A stretch of 64,000 nt of DNA from Pterois miles (taxonomy: Eukaryota; Chordata; Actinopteri; Perciformes; Scorpaenidae). The stretch spans positions 4,142,001 through 4,206,000 of the forward strand of contig CAMQGK010000552.1 of the NCBI GenBank assembly GCA_947000775.1, written 5' to 3'. The translations under genes were made by a program, and so were the position numbers. Positions within the stretch are counted from its first letter, which is position 1. Each line of letters opens with the position of its first letter. The notes under the pieces were generated by a model that saw only the letters and a list, made by a program, of their open reading frames with translations, was not told the origin of the DNA and made no database searches. Below are positions 1 through 10,237 of this stretch, one piece after another.

Positions 1-69
1 TTGCAACTGGTCAAACTAAAAACTAATTAAACTGGAGTATCTGAGTCAGCAGTGGAAAGCAGATGTTTA

Positions 70-620
70 GACTGTGGCCGCTAAAGTTAATGCGATATCA
101 ACGCGTTAACGCAAATTTGTTTTAACACCGGTTTTAAAGCTAGAGTGAAGATACTGGCATCGTATGAAAGTAGAAAACCTAAAGAATCCATTGGTGCCAA
201 CATGTCATACTAGCTTTTTGAGAAGGTTAAATAAAGTTCAAATTTATGTTAAATGATGGCAAGGAAAAGATAAGATAAGAGCAGATAAGATAAGATAAGA
301 TAAGATAAACCTTTATTAATACCCGGAGGGAAATTCGGGATACTGTCATGGCCATTTTCAAAGGGCTCCCTTGACCTCTGACCTCCAGATATGTGAATGA
401 AAATGGGTTCTCTGGGTACCCACGAGTCTCCCCTTTACAGACACGCCCACTTTATGACAACCACCTGTAGTTTGGGGCAAGTCATAGTCAAGTCAGCACA
501 CTGACACACTGACAGCTGTTGTTGCCGGTTGGGCTGCAGTTTGCCATGTTATGATTTGAGAATATTTTTTAGGCTAAATGAAGTACCTGTGAGGGTTTTT
601 GGACAATAATAACAGCCCTA
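70..620 (+). repeat. Dispersed repeat family E, copy 1
   Basis: This non-coding segment matches, in opposite orientation, the segment at 4459-5166. Shared blocks include the stretch around 150-185 (GATACTGGCATC, then AAAACCTAA and AATCCATTG) and the long block around 375-560 containing GGTACCCACGAGTCTCCCC, GGGGCAAGTCATAGTCAAG and GACAGCTGTTGTTGCC. Copy 1 also has a segment rich in GCGTTAACGC near 100-115. It is interrupted at about 268-335 by a GATAA-tailed retroelement end. There is no coding potential. I believe this is a common teleost repeat but cannot name its family. Confidence 0.6.
268..335 (-). mobile_element. 3' end of a GATAA-tailed retroelement
   Basis: A run of GATAA units is followed by CCTTTATTAATACCCGGAGG and then GAAATTCGGG. 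Read on the minus strand this is the same 3' terminus seen at 1650-1712 (CCGGGGATTAATAAAGG followed by TTATC units). It is a severely truncated copy, probably inserted in the flanking repeat, because the flanking repeat continues on both sides. Confidence 0.6.
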
Positions 621-859
621 GTTTAGACAGTAAGCAATCAAACTCTAATCTGATATGCATTTTTTATGTATGTCACTGAATGTATGTCCACACCAGATCA
701 AACCACATGGGTTTTGTAATTTTCCTCTACAGTATACAGTTTGCATGTACAATACAGAATGGCTACAAACTACTGCCATAATAGTTCACTACAAGGTGGT
801 AAACAGTAAGCTTGTCAGTTTCAAAATGTCAAATGGTTATGAAACATAAGAAAGAAAGG

Positions 860-1712
860 ACTGTAACCAACCACCTCCAGCTCCAAAGAGTTGGTGGTAG
901 ATTTCCGGAGGAGGAGGAAGAGCTCCCCTACTCCCATCACCATCCGTGGGGAGGAGGTGGAGGTGGTGGACAACTACAAGTTCCTGGGAGTTCACTTAAA
1001 CAATAAACTGGACTGGTCCAACAACTCAGAGGCCTCTACAGGAAGGGACAGAGCAAACTATTCTTCCTGAGAAGGCTGAGGACCTTCAACGTGTGCAACA
1101 GGCTACTTCAGATGTTCTACCAGTCTGTAGTAGCCAGCTTTCTGTTCTTCGCCGTGGTATGTTGGGGGGGTGGCATCAGCACCAGGGAAGCCATCAAACT
1201 TAACAAACTGGTGAGGAGGGCTGGGTCTGTGGTTGGAGGCAGAGGGGAGGACCAGGAGAAAGCTGGAGTCTATTCTGAAGAACCCCTCCCACCCCCTCTA
1301 TGACCAGCTGGTCCAGATGAGGAGTACATTCAGCCAGAGACTGATCCACCCTCGGCCCACTACAAACCGTCTGGGTCAGTCCTTTCTTTTGGTGGCCATC
1401 AGGCTCCATAACCAAGGTCTGACCCCCATGTGACTCTGATCATCTGCTCCGAATTTATTCCTGGACCAAATGTATATAATTACATATAATTATATAATTA
1501 CATATATATGCTATGCATATACAATACTCACCATCTGCTGCACTTTACTTATTACTATTTTACTTATTTATTTTATTGCCATTTCCTTCATTGCACCTTC
1601 TCTTGTACTTATATTGTTTTTATCTGTACTGTTGTTGCTGCTGCTGTGACACCCGAATTTCCCTCCGGGGATTAATAAAGGTTCATCTTATCTTATCTTA
1701 TCTTATCTTAAA
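860..1712 (+). mobile_element. L2-like LINE, 3' part of ORF2 plus tail (decayed)
   Basis: Conceptual translation in shifting frames gives the end of a non-LTR reverse-transcriptase ORF. It shows VVDNYKFLGVHLNNKLDWS near 960-1010, SKLFFLRRLRTFNVCNRLLQ near 1055-1105 and FYQSVVASFLFFAVVCWGG near 1115-1165. An SFSQRLI-type block near 1330 and FLLVAIRLHNQ near 1385 follow. These blocks are typical of the C-terminal part of L2-clade LINEs in fish; that is family knowledge, not a search result. The element ends in a 3' UTR with CCCTCCGGGGATTAATAAAG and a (TTATC)n tail at about 1686-1712. It is 5'-truncated and frameshifted, hence non-functional. Confidence 0.7.
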
Positions 1713-2532
1713 GGAGTGTGGTCGGCACTTTATTGTAGACCTGAGTTAAGTAGTAACTAAACTGACGCATTTCTTGCCTCATAAGTGTAGTGAGTCCAAA
1801 AATGTTTTATGATGCAGGGCAAAGACCATATGATCTGAGTTTTCTATTGGACAACTGCTGAGGTGACCATTAGTAAGCAAAAGCATAGATGTGATAGTGA
1901 GTGAGGACACCTCCTCAGGACTGGCCTTCAGCTATTTATGAAGGACACTGTTGTACAACAGTCAATATAAAACAGTAGTGATATGTTACTAACACAGAAA
2001 AAAGTTACTTGCTAGATTTGAAGAAAAAATGGTTGAAAGATATATTGTTAAAACCACAATTACAAACTTATATTTAAATCAAGCACAGTTATGGTGCTGA
2101 AATTTATGTTCTCGCAAACTTGAAACGGCTGTTTTATTTTAATGCTTATACTGTAAGTTGGCTACTTTTTTTTCTCAAGCTTGGAAAAAAAACGTAAGGA
2201 TGGTTTATCTGTCTGGTTTTATTTGTAATTTATACTGCTACTATGGCTCGTTTTTCCTCTTAATATTTGACGCGCTGCTTGTTAAATGTATGTTTTGTTT
2301 CAGATATCAACAACACTTTACAGTACATTGGAAATGGATTAACACACTGTTAATACAATACCCAAAGTATAAAATACATAGTTATAAATATAACAGACTC
2401 TTAAAGGGGTTGTGCTTTTGTTTATTGAGATGATTAAAGCAGTATAAATGTGACATAGGATGGGGAGCCAAATGTGACTCAGTGAGTTATGGCTTTTTGC
2501 AGGTAAAATTAAGAGAGTTGTTTTATTTTTCT
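1713..2532. other. Intergenic, nothing recognised
   Basis: AT-rich single-copy-looking DNA downstream of hykk. The longest open frame (about 90 codons near 2158-2433) is AT-rich, lacks recognisable domains and looks like chance. Confidence 0.5.
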
Positions 2533-2673
2533 TTCTGGAAACAATTGAATCGAAGGCAACTGGACTTAGATTTGTCTCTGAAGACGTTTCGCCCCTTATC
2601 CAAGTGGCTTCATCAGCAACGTCTTCAGAGACAAATCTAAGTCCAGTTGCCTTCGATTTAATTGTTGCCAGAA
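2533..2673. repeat. Near-perfect inverted repeat (foldback element)
   Basis: Arms at 2533-2588 and 2618-2673 (56 bp each) are reverse complements with only two mismatches, around a 29-base centre. The core of each arm contains CAACTGGACTTAGATTTG and GAAGACGTT. The centre reads TCGCCCCTTATCC, then AAGTGGCTTCATCAGC. The GAAGACGTTTCGCC wording occurs widely in teleost repeats. RNA from either strand would fold into a long hairpin. No ORF is present. Confidence 0.85.
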
Positions 2674-3451
2674 TGAATATGACCTAGATGAATGAGAACA
2701 TTCACAGAATTAAGACTGTTGTACCGTACACACTGATGTAGTGGTTGCATTCAGTGTTTGCAGAATTCTGCAATGGAGAAAACAAATGTATTAGTTAAGA
2801 TGTCATGAAAGAGGGTTCATGTAGTTTATAGTTAGAGACACAAATCTCATTCACTCAGTCATTACCCTCCCTATAACACAAATACACAAACACATTTGAA
2901 AGCTGTCCCAAGAGGTGTACAGCTCTACTGTTTCCATCTTTAAAATAATAAAATATTGCATTGTGGGATTGTTAGCAGTTTTGTTTAAGAATTTTTGAAC
3001 CAACTAGAGTATGGAGCATAAATATTACATACTCAGAATATGGATACCCAAAATGGCAGACAATAATTAAAGCAAACTCTACTGTAAATACGGAGGGATT
3101 TTGAACACAGACATCGTTGACACTAAAATGCAGAGTGTAATGCATGAATGGAGACAATTGTGCTTTTTTAAATCACCTCTCTGTCAAACATTTAATCAAA
3201 TTAATTCAGATGAAATAATCAATAATCAAATTAAGTCCTACCTTACCCATCTTTGATTCAGACACACTGCAGTACTCCTGCTGCAATGTCTGAATCTCAA
3301 AAGTAAAATGTGTTAAGTTTTACTGTGAAAACATAATTCATTGTTTTTAACTGGTGGTCCTAAAATTATGCTTGACATGGACAAAAGTTTGGAAAAGTGG
3401 AATCATTCTATGTGTGTTTAAATCTGTGAATGGCTTTCCTCACATTGTTTT
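2674..3451. other. 3' flank / likely 3' UTR of hykk
   Basis: No ORF or repeat is recognised here. It lies immediately downstream (minus strand) of the hykk stop codon at 3452-3454, so its right part is probably the 3' UTR. Confidence 0.45.
3191..3196 (-). promoter_or_regulatory. Candidate poly(A) signal of hykk
   Basis: TTTAAT on the plus strand is ATTAAA on the minus strand, the common variant of AATAAA, about 255 bases after the hykk stop codon. It was chosen only by position and motif; no transcript evidence is available. Confidence 0.3.
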
Positions 3452-3894
3452 TCACTGTCTGTCACTGAATTGAGCAGCACTCTGAAACCACACCCCCTGC
3501 ACCTGCTCCTTTCCCAACTCCCAGAGCTCATGGAGAATGTGGACACCCCTCCTGGATGAGATCGTCAGATACTCAGCGTTTTCCGGATGCAACGCCACAG
3601 AGTGACGAGCTAAAACCAACGACTGGCAGAGTCGGGACAGCACCAGCATATACAGACTATCCTTCTCTGCCTCGTTGAGGGGTAGGACACTTTCCCAGCC
3701 GGCGAGGACAGGTCCACCCACCTCTAGGGGTTTAGGGTGCTCCAACATCATGTACATGATAGCAATGGCGAGCTCATAGATGTAGTAGCCACTGTTAATG
3801 TCTCCAAAGTCAAGGATCCCAGAAATCCTGTGGCCGCCATTCTCATCAGGTTGTACAAGCACATTGAGGTCATTGAAGTCACCATGGATAATGC
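3452..3894 (-). CDS. hykk: hykk last coding exon
   Basis: The acceptor CATTTTCTAAG precedes GCATTATCCATGG. The exon encodes residues 211-356 and the stop. It carries the catalytic loop IIHGDFNDLN, GILDFGD and a helical C-terminal half with YELAIAIMYMM, VGGPVLAGWESV, LSRLCQSLVLARHSV and GVWFQSA. Confidence 0.92.
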
Positions 3895-6800
3895 CTTAGA
3901 AAATGAAGAAGTCAAATTATATTTGTGGGAACCAAAATGCATTATCGCTCGTAGTTAGTGACGTATTCACTCGGCTGCCAATGAGCTGTCAAGACAAGTG
4001 AGTAGAAGACTGTTTGTACTTCTAGCTGCCTAATCCAAAAGTAAATATCATACTCACACTTGTGGAAACTGGAACGTTTAGGGACCACAGAGGTCTTGTA
4101 CTGATGAATGACAGACTTCACAACCTCCTCAAGAGGATCGCCATCTAAAATATTCATGTATGCTTCGAGACAGGGAATATTTGACAGGCTCCATATGAAC
4201 TTCTCTCTCTGCAGCACGCTCAGTTGAGGGTGCTCCATCTGGAAAAAAAAAAAACAGAACAAAAATAACACAGAGCAGTGAAAGGCAGAAGAAGTTAAAG
4301 GAATACAAGTAAATATTTTTAACTTTGCAAAGCTTAACACTCCAAGATGTCCAGTTTCATGCTCATCGAGCAGTGAAGGCCTAGTGCTTTAGACATCTGA
4401 ATAAAATAGTGACGTGGTTCGTAAATGCATGACAGAACAAAATCAGTGGTGGGAGATGGAGCCCAACCGATTTATCGGTCAGCTGTTATTATCGACCAAT
4501 ACTTACGCATATACATCTGTACATTTTTTATCTGTTCAAAATGCACCAAATGCAAGGGAGCTCTATATAGTATCTAATATTCTTATCAACATGGGAGTGG
4601 GTAAATATGTTGCTTTATGCAAATGTATGTATATATTTATTATTAGAAATCAATTAACAGCACAAAAGAATGACAAATATTGTCCAGAAACCCTCACAGC
4701 TACTGTATTTAGCATAAAAAATATGCTCAAAACATAACATGGCAAACTCAACACAGCAGGCAACAACAGCTGTCAGTGTGCTGACTTGACTATGACTTGC
4801 CCCAAACTGCATGTGATTATCATAAAGTGGGCATATCTGTGAAGGGGAGACTCGTGGGTACCCAGAGAACCTATTTTCATCCACATATCTTGAGATCAGA
4901 CGTCAAGGGACCCCTCTGAAAATGGCCCAAGTATGGAGTGTTATTTAACCTCTGTCACAACAAGCTAGTATGACCTGGTTGACACATATATTCAATGGAT
5001 TCCTTAGGTTTTCTAGTTTCCTATGATGCCAGTATCTTCAAACCCCGAAAGATCGATTGCGTTATTGGTTAATGACAATCGCCATAAAAACGATTTTGTG
5101 TTATTTGCCAATTTTTTTACTCCCTAATATCACAATCAGCCCTAAAATCTTGCATAGGTTGGGCTCTAGTGGTAGATATTGTATTGTCACTTAAAAAAAA
5201 CAATTTAAAACAATTTTAAAGTTCTGTCTCACAGTTCAGGAATTCAGATTTGAATTACAAAACAAAGTAAATGATCTGAAAGAGGTGTTGCCGTTATACC
5301 TGTTGTAGGATTTTGTCCATTCTGGCTGCCATCTTGCCGGTTTCATACAGTAACTGTGGTGTTACAGGAACCTTGGAAATCATGGTTCCAGGCAAATAAG
5401 TCAGCAGCCTCACTAGATACTCCTGACAGCCATAGCCACAATCTGTCAGAGGTAAGACAAGATTAGCATGATTAGTGTTGCATTCACTACTCTTAGCCCT
5501 CATATACCATAACCTGTATGTTTTGGCCTTGCTCAGAAGCACGCTTATCATTACTAGAGTGGGAAAGTATTAATGTTAATGAGTTCATGAACCAAAGTTA
5601 ACAGGATGTTCTGCATTGAGGCAGGGCGTGTTAGTTGTTGCTCTCTGACACAGTGTTGACTCCAGGGCCAAATTCAACTATTCAGTATGTGCACACACTC
5701 ACAGGCACACAGCCACCGAATACTGAATAGCAAAATCCAAACAGTACTCTCTTTTCACCTCTCTGATATTAAAATATGAATTTTCTTGTTTTGCAAATTG
5801 AGAAGCTGAATTTGAATGTGTTTTTTCAGTTTTCACAGACTCAGATAAAAAAAAAAATAGCTGAGTTAAGGGCGATTGGTCAGATTCAAATCCAAAAATT
5901 CGAGTCTAGAGGAAAAACAGAAGGCTCTTCTCATTTTTCATCTTCATCTCCTCTGATCATTCCAGTATACAGATATTTTCACTACAACATAGCCAACTCT
6001 CACTCTTTCCTCTAGAATGTAGTTAAGTAGTTAAGTGGTGCGTGAGAGTGGTGGGAAAACGGTCAGCACACTTTATTTCATGTGCATTTGAAACAACGGG
6101 TTAACGTAACTACTTGTGTATCTACAGATGTCCCAGCTTCCCTTTACAAATGACAAATACAGACTAGCTGAATGACTTGTTTCCAAGAAACGTAGGAGCA
6201 CATCTCTGATAAACTCAAGATTTAAAGTGGTGTGATTTTTTGTGGAGAAACTCAGTTTTACAGATCTGTCGATGAACTCAAGTACCGTATTTTCCGGACT
6301 ATAATAAGGCGCACTTAAAATCCTTAAATTTTCTCAAAAGTCGACAGTGCGCCTTATAATATGGTGCTCCTTATATGTTGATTGTGGTTGTGCTTACTGA
6401 CCTCCTCAAACCAATTTTATGTGGTACAGGGAGCTCAAAAATCTGTCAAAATGTTTTATTAAGCTTCGAAGCTGCACCGCTGGGTGGATTGCAGGAGCGT
6501 TACGGTAACAATAGTCAGGCGCCTTGCGGAGTAATACTACTGACAGTAGTCAGGTGCCTGGCGAAGTAATACCTACTGACAGTAGTCAGGCGCTGCAGAG
6601 TAATACTACTGACAGTAGTCAGGCGCCTTGCGGAGTAATACTACTGTTACTGTGCTTCGACAGATAGGCACCGTAACATTATGATGTGTGTATAAGGAGC
6701 CCAAAATGGCACGCGGATTTCAAGCTTAAGGCTATCAGTCACGCAGCTGAACATGGGAATAGAGCAGCAGCGAGAGAATTTATTATTATGAATCAATGGC

Positions 6801-8045
6801 ACGGAAGTGGAGGAAGCAGGAAGATGACCTGCGCCACGTAAAGAAGACCAAACAGATTTTGAGGGAACGAAGAACAGTGGGTTATTCAACAGAGAGCAGC
6901 AGGAAGAAGCGTCTCTACAGTTTCTATTCGACTCAAGGCAGCAGCAGTAGCGCTTGACATGAAAATCAGTGACTTTTGAGGAGGAAAAATCAAGAGACCG
7001 AACGGCTTTTTCCACAACACTCCGCCCCTGTTGATCTGCAACTCCGTGCGTGCCCATCTCAATGAAAGTGAAGCGGGGCTTGCTGTCATTCCGGGTGGAT
7101 TAACTAAAGAACTCCAACTGCTAGATATTGGTGTCAACAAGTCATTCAAAGTTAAGCTGCGTGGGAGCGTTGGATGACAGAAGGCGAACACACATTCACC
7201 AAGACAGGGAGGCAACGCAAGGCGAGTTAATCACTGAACGGCAGCACTTTTGTTTTTAAATATTATGAATCTGAATTATGAGCAATAAGAACGGTGCCTT
7301 GAAATAAGTCATGCAATTGTTAAACCATTAAAATCGCATGACTTATTTTTATGCACCAGTAATTGTTTAATTACATACAGTATGCATCTAAGAAAGCTTC
7401 AGTATGTATGTTGATGTGAAAGAATATGTTTTTTTTTTTTTTTCAAATTTTATCCTCATGTGTGGATGTAAAAGCTTTACAATTAATCACTATGATTTTA
7501 AAAACAAGAAGAAATAAGGCCCAGCCTGAACAGTCAAAATTATCTTAAAAGTGCCCATTCAAGAAACTCATCTAAAGCATGTAGGAAAGAAGTCACACAC
7601 TAATGTAGAGTTATCTGCCTCTACTCTTACCTTCGCCCAAGCCTCCAGCATTACACATAAATGCATCTACACATTATTGCATTTCTAGGAGTCTCAGATG
7701 ACATTACTCCTCAAGTTTGACCTGTGTGACTGGTCCAATACCAATTTCTTCCAGACTCATGAGCTGTCCTGAGGCGGTTGGCAGGGCCGTTTGGGTAGGA
7801 AGTCCATTCTGGTGCAGGACGGACATGGCGTAGGTCTGCATCTCAATCAGGGCGGGGTTCTTACTGTCTCCTGAGTTCATTATCTTCAGGATGTACTCGC
7901 CACCTTCGACGGGCGCAATGTAGAAGTTCTGGTCATCATAGCTAGGCAGAGAGCGGATTTCTGATGGCGTCAGCCTGAAGAGCCTCTTCACCATGTCAAC
8001 CACCTGAGAGTGGCTGAAGTTGGGCTGGACATGTTTCTTTGACAT
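3452..8045 (-). CDS. hykk: Hydroxylysine kinase (HYKK / AGPHD1), complete, 4 coding exons
   Basis: The enzyme phosphorylates 5-hydroxylysine, using GTP in the characterised mammalian enzyme, in cytosolic breakdown of hydroxylysine. It belongs to the aminoglycoside phosphotransferase/choline-kinase fold. Joined exons 8045-7742, 5442-5300, 4238-4058 and 3894-3452 give 1071 bases, or 356 residues; human HYKK is about 370. Visible motifs are LPSYDDQN at residues 33-40, the nucleotide-contacting lysine in YILKI (K54), YLVRLLTYLPG at about 110-120, the catalytic loop HGDFNDLN (213-220) and the metal-binding ILDFGD (236-241). All splice phases close (G|AT, phase 0, T|GC). The ATG at 8045 sits just after an acceptor, so the 5' UTR is probably on an upstream exon. 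I see no frameshift or missing catalytic residue. No neighbouring gene in the window shares its pathway. Confidence 0.93.
4058..4238 (-). CDS. hykk: hykk third coding exon
   Basis: 181 bases, between an acceptor with a 13-T polypyrimidine tract (TTTTTTTTTCCAG|ATGGAG) and donor AAGT|GTGAGTA. It encodes residues 150-209 plus the first base of C210. QREKFIWSLSNIP matches the family block before the catalytic loop. The ATG at the exon start is internal methionine 150, not a start codon. Confidence 0.9.
4459..5166 (-). repeat. Dispersed repeat family E, copy 2, in a hykk intron
   Basis: Lies between the second and third hykk coding exons, in opposite orientation to the copy at 70-620. It is bounded by a matching 10-base inverted end: GAGCCCAACC at 4459-4468 and GGTTGGGCTC at 5157-5166. 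Inside the left end is the palindromic CCGATTTATCGG. The ends suggest a small non-autonomous DNA transposon, but I see no convincing target-site duplication and no coding capacity. Confidence 0.6.
5300..5442 (-). CDS. hykk: hykk second coding exon
   Basis: 143 bases, between acceptor TACCTCTGACAG and donor CAACAG|GTATAAC. It completes D102 and encodes residues 103-149, including EYLVRLLTYLPG and VTPQLLYETGKMAARMD, both well-conserved HYKK segments. It ends in phase 0. Confidence 0.9.
6283..7240 (+). mobile_element. Decayed pogo/Tigger-like DNA transposon in a hykk intron
   Basis: The left end reads CCGTATTTTCCGGACTATAA, then GGCGCAC, the terminal sequence of a common teleost pogo-like family. 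It begins next to a TA (6283-6284). From about 6700 the plus strand shows remnants of a transposase. An N-terminal helix-turn-helix stretch (wording like SHAAEHGNRAAARE near 6735-6780, then VIQQRAAGRSVSTV near 6880-6920) is followed by a jump to the C-terminal TKELQLLDIGVNKSFKVKLR near 7105-7165. The DDE catalytic core between them is missing and several stops and frameshifts occur. No right terminal repeat is seen. It is inactive. The family name rests on remembered motif wording. Confidence 0.65.
6512..6648 (+). repeat. Minisatellite, about 35-bp unit x 4
   Basis: Four imperfect copies of a unit beginning TAGTCAGGCGCCTTGCGGAG and ending near ACTACTGACAG. Units 2 and 3 carry small insertions or deletions. 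It lies between the terminal repeat and the transposase remnant of the pogo-like element, so it was probably expanded within the element's 5' leader. Confidence 0.85.
7241..7741. other. hykk intron sequence, nothing recognised
   Basis: AT-rich, with a poly(T) run near 7430-7443. No ORF or named repeat. Confidence 0.4.
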
Positions 8046-8050
8046 TATTG
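7742..8050 (-). CDS. hykk: hykk first coding exon
   Basis: The acceptor TTTTATTTCAG lies just before 8050 on the minus strand. The start ATG is at 8045-8043, and residues 1-101 are encoded plus one base. The donor was chosen as ATTG|GTATTGG at 7742/7741, because only this site leaves the single G that joins the AT of the next exon into an aspartate codon (D102). The open frame runs on to 7704, but reading past the donor would replace the conserved CGYGCQEYLVRL segment. Confidence 0.85.
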
Positions 8051-8878
8051 CTGAAATAAAACAACAAGTTAGCACAAAAAAGGACATTGCCAAAATTATC
8101 ATAGCAACCTATAGTAAATTTATAATAATCTAAACTGTGGGTCCATCTACATTCTTTTCCTTTTCAAATGGAAACGCCCACTCAGCCGTTGCAAAATATA
8201 TATAATGCATATATAATAACATGTAGTGTATAATGAATAATGTGAGCGCTAGCACTAGCAGGTTGAAAGTTAGCTGTGCTAAGCTTGATATAAAGCGTGA
8301 TATAAAGGGCTGTCTGAAACTTACTTTAGCTGTTGTATCGCTGTCTTCAAAGCCACCAGACTCCATTCACAAAAATAGTAAATTTACCTCATAGAACATG
8401 GGAGTTGCTGGTCTGCCGCTGCATCGGTCAGATAATTTGTTTGTGTTATTGTGTGATTTTCAGATTCAAACTGAAGTGGCGTCCACACAGCAGCACATTG
8501 CTTAGCTTCAGTGCTGGTACTCCTATAAGGAGTGCCTAATTGTAAAATGGTGCCTAACGGTAAAGTAATCAAATTTTCATTAACATTTTTTTAATATTCA
8601 ATGTCTGATTTATCAAATAAAAATCACAAATTAATCTCAAGTCCAAGATTCTCTAATGTGAGGATTTGTAGTTTTTCTGTTTTTGGCAAAGAAGCAAATA
8701 AAATATGACAACTTGGACTCTGGGACCCTGTTATGTCCATCTGTGCCTAATTTTCTGATACACTTTGTGGTAATAATAACAGTAACAACAACAATGATAA
8801 TCTTAATAATAAATCACTGAATCCTAAAAATGATACTTGGTTGGCCCAAATTCCTCAGGCCTGAGCTCCATTCAGAAA
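8051..8878. other. Probable first intron / upstream region of hykk
   Basis: No gene is seen. A weak alternative donor on the minus strand (TATGAG|GTAAATT at about 8391) could end another 5' UTR exon. I prefer the stronger donor at 10770. Confidence 0.35.
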
Positions 8879-9054
8879 TAGTGATGGGAATTCCGGCTCT
8901 TTTCAGAGAACCGGCTCTTTCGGCTCAGCTCACTAAAAAGAGCCGGCTCTTTCGGCTCCCAAACGGCTCTTCAGGTTATTTTGTTGCTTTAATTAATTTA
9001 TTATCAACAACAATATAAAATTATGCACAAAATGAATTACTGATGTAATTGTTA

Positions 9055-9518
9055 TGTTAGCTGCATTGTCGGTAATACAGCATCCCACTCTTTGGCCACT
9101 TTGAGCAGCTCTTCTGCTCAGTTCTCAGAAGTGTTTGTCGCTGAACTCAAAACCATCCAGATGACAGAACACCATTTTATAATCTTCAATAAAGTGACAC
9201 GTAACTGACCAGAAGGATGCTGCTGTGGATTTTTTAACTCTCTCTGGCAGTGGATGCACGTTCTCCGTCATATAGGCCTGGGATGATTTTTGTTTTCCTG
9301 CTTGGAATTGCATACATAGGATTCAGTGCATGAATGAACTTCCTCAATCCTTTATCATCGACAGCTGAAAATGGATGGAAATCAAGTGCAATCATTTTTG
9401 CCAGTTCTTCATCAACTGAGTTATGTCTTGCTGGGGTCACAAACTTCTGCACAAACTGTCTCATAGAGCTCTGGGTTGGTTTAGGTGGTTGTGGTGGTGA
9501 ACAGCATGATGCTGTAGA

Positions 9519-9558
<40 letters not shown>

Positions 9559-9590
9559 GCAGCAGCAGCAGCAACAGTTGCAGTAGACAC
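9055..9590 (-). pseudogene. hAT transposase fragment (ZBED-type), frameshifted
   Basis: On the minus strand, 9590-9237 encodes a protein with a valine run (from the ACT repeat) and then VQKFVTPARHNSVDEELAKM, followed by IALDFHPFSAVDDKGLRKFI and YAIPSRKTK. This is the block before the RNase-H-like core in hAT transposases. After a frame change, ASFWSVTCHFIEDYKMV and then TDNAANI (near 9065-9055) follow; the latter contains one catalytic aspartate. The rest of the core and the dimerisation domain are deleted. The BED zinc finger expected upstream is not seen. Confidence 0.75.
9519..9558 (+). repeat. (ACT)n microsatellite followed by (GCA)n
   Basis: About 13 ACT units run into a short GCAGCAGCA tract. 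On the minus strand the first tract encodes the polyvaline run at the start of the hAT transposase fragment. Confidence 0.95.
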
Positions 9591-9721
9591 ACTGGCACCT
9601 TCATTAATATCACACTCAACTGACTGTTTTATCTTCCCATTGCTCTGATTGGTGGACAGTTCTCAGGTTGTTTACCTGTGCAGGTTGTTTGTGGCTCTAT
9701 ATGATATTCCTGCAGACTCTA

Positions 9722-10053
9722 GAAGAAGAAGAAGAAGATAGTCCTTTATTAGTCCCACGAGGGGAAATTCAATTTTTTCACTCTGTTGTTAACTTATACA
9801 CGGTACATGCAGACCCGAACACACACATGCACAAACATGCAACAATGGAGAGATGTCAGAGTGATGGGGCTGCTCCTGACAAGCGCCCCGAGCAGTTGGG
9901 GGTTTGGCGCCTTGCTCAGGGGCACCTCGGCAGTGCCCAAGAGGTAAACTCCAGCTACCAGTTCACACTCAGTTCTTGGTCCATGGCGGGACTTGAACCG
10001 GTGACCCTCCGGTTCCCAAGCCAACTCCCTACAGACTGAGCTACTGCCGCCCC
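9722..10053 (-). mobile_element. tRNA-derived SINE, family S1, near full length
   Basis: Read on the minus strand it starts with GGGGCGGCAGTAGCTCAGTC, which contains a pol III box A-like segment. GGTTCAAGTCC (box B) follows about 45 bases later. A body follows with the GCAAGGCGCC and AGGAGCAGCCCC wording, and a 3' end GAATTTCCCCTCGTGGGAC, then TAATAAAGGAC and (TCTTCT)n. The 3' end resembles the LINE-type tail seen elsewhere here, the usual arrangement for SINEs mobilised by a partner LINE. It lies inside the hAT element. A partial relative is at 60170-60416. Confidence 0.82.
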
Positions 10054-10168
10054 CAACACTACTACACTCTTCCTTTGTATTGTCAGTAAAATTGAAATGG
10101 TCCTGGAGTCACTCATTTTCTTTACTATACCTTCCAAATGTGTCCATGTTGTCTCTTCTTGTTGTCCA

Positions 10169-10171
<3 letters not shown>

Positions 10172-10234
<63 letters not shown>
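10172..10234 (+). repeat. (CT)n microsatellite
   Basis: About 31 uninterrupted CT units inside the right part of the hAT element. Confidence 0.97.

Positions 10235-10237
<3 letters not shown>

Noticed and set aside
3942..4340. Open frame reading through the third hykk exon on both sides as a stand-alone protein
   Set aside because: Clear acceptor and donor sites (4238, 4058) bound the exon and join it in phase to neighbours. The extra residues at both ends are intron.
10005..10053. A genuine tRNA gene on the minus strand
   Set aside because: Box A and box B-like sequences are present, but the segment is the head of a SINE. It continues into a SINE body and LINE-type tail, and a second copy exists at 60170-60416.
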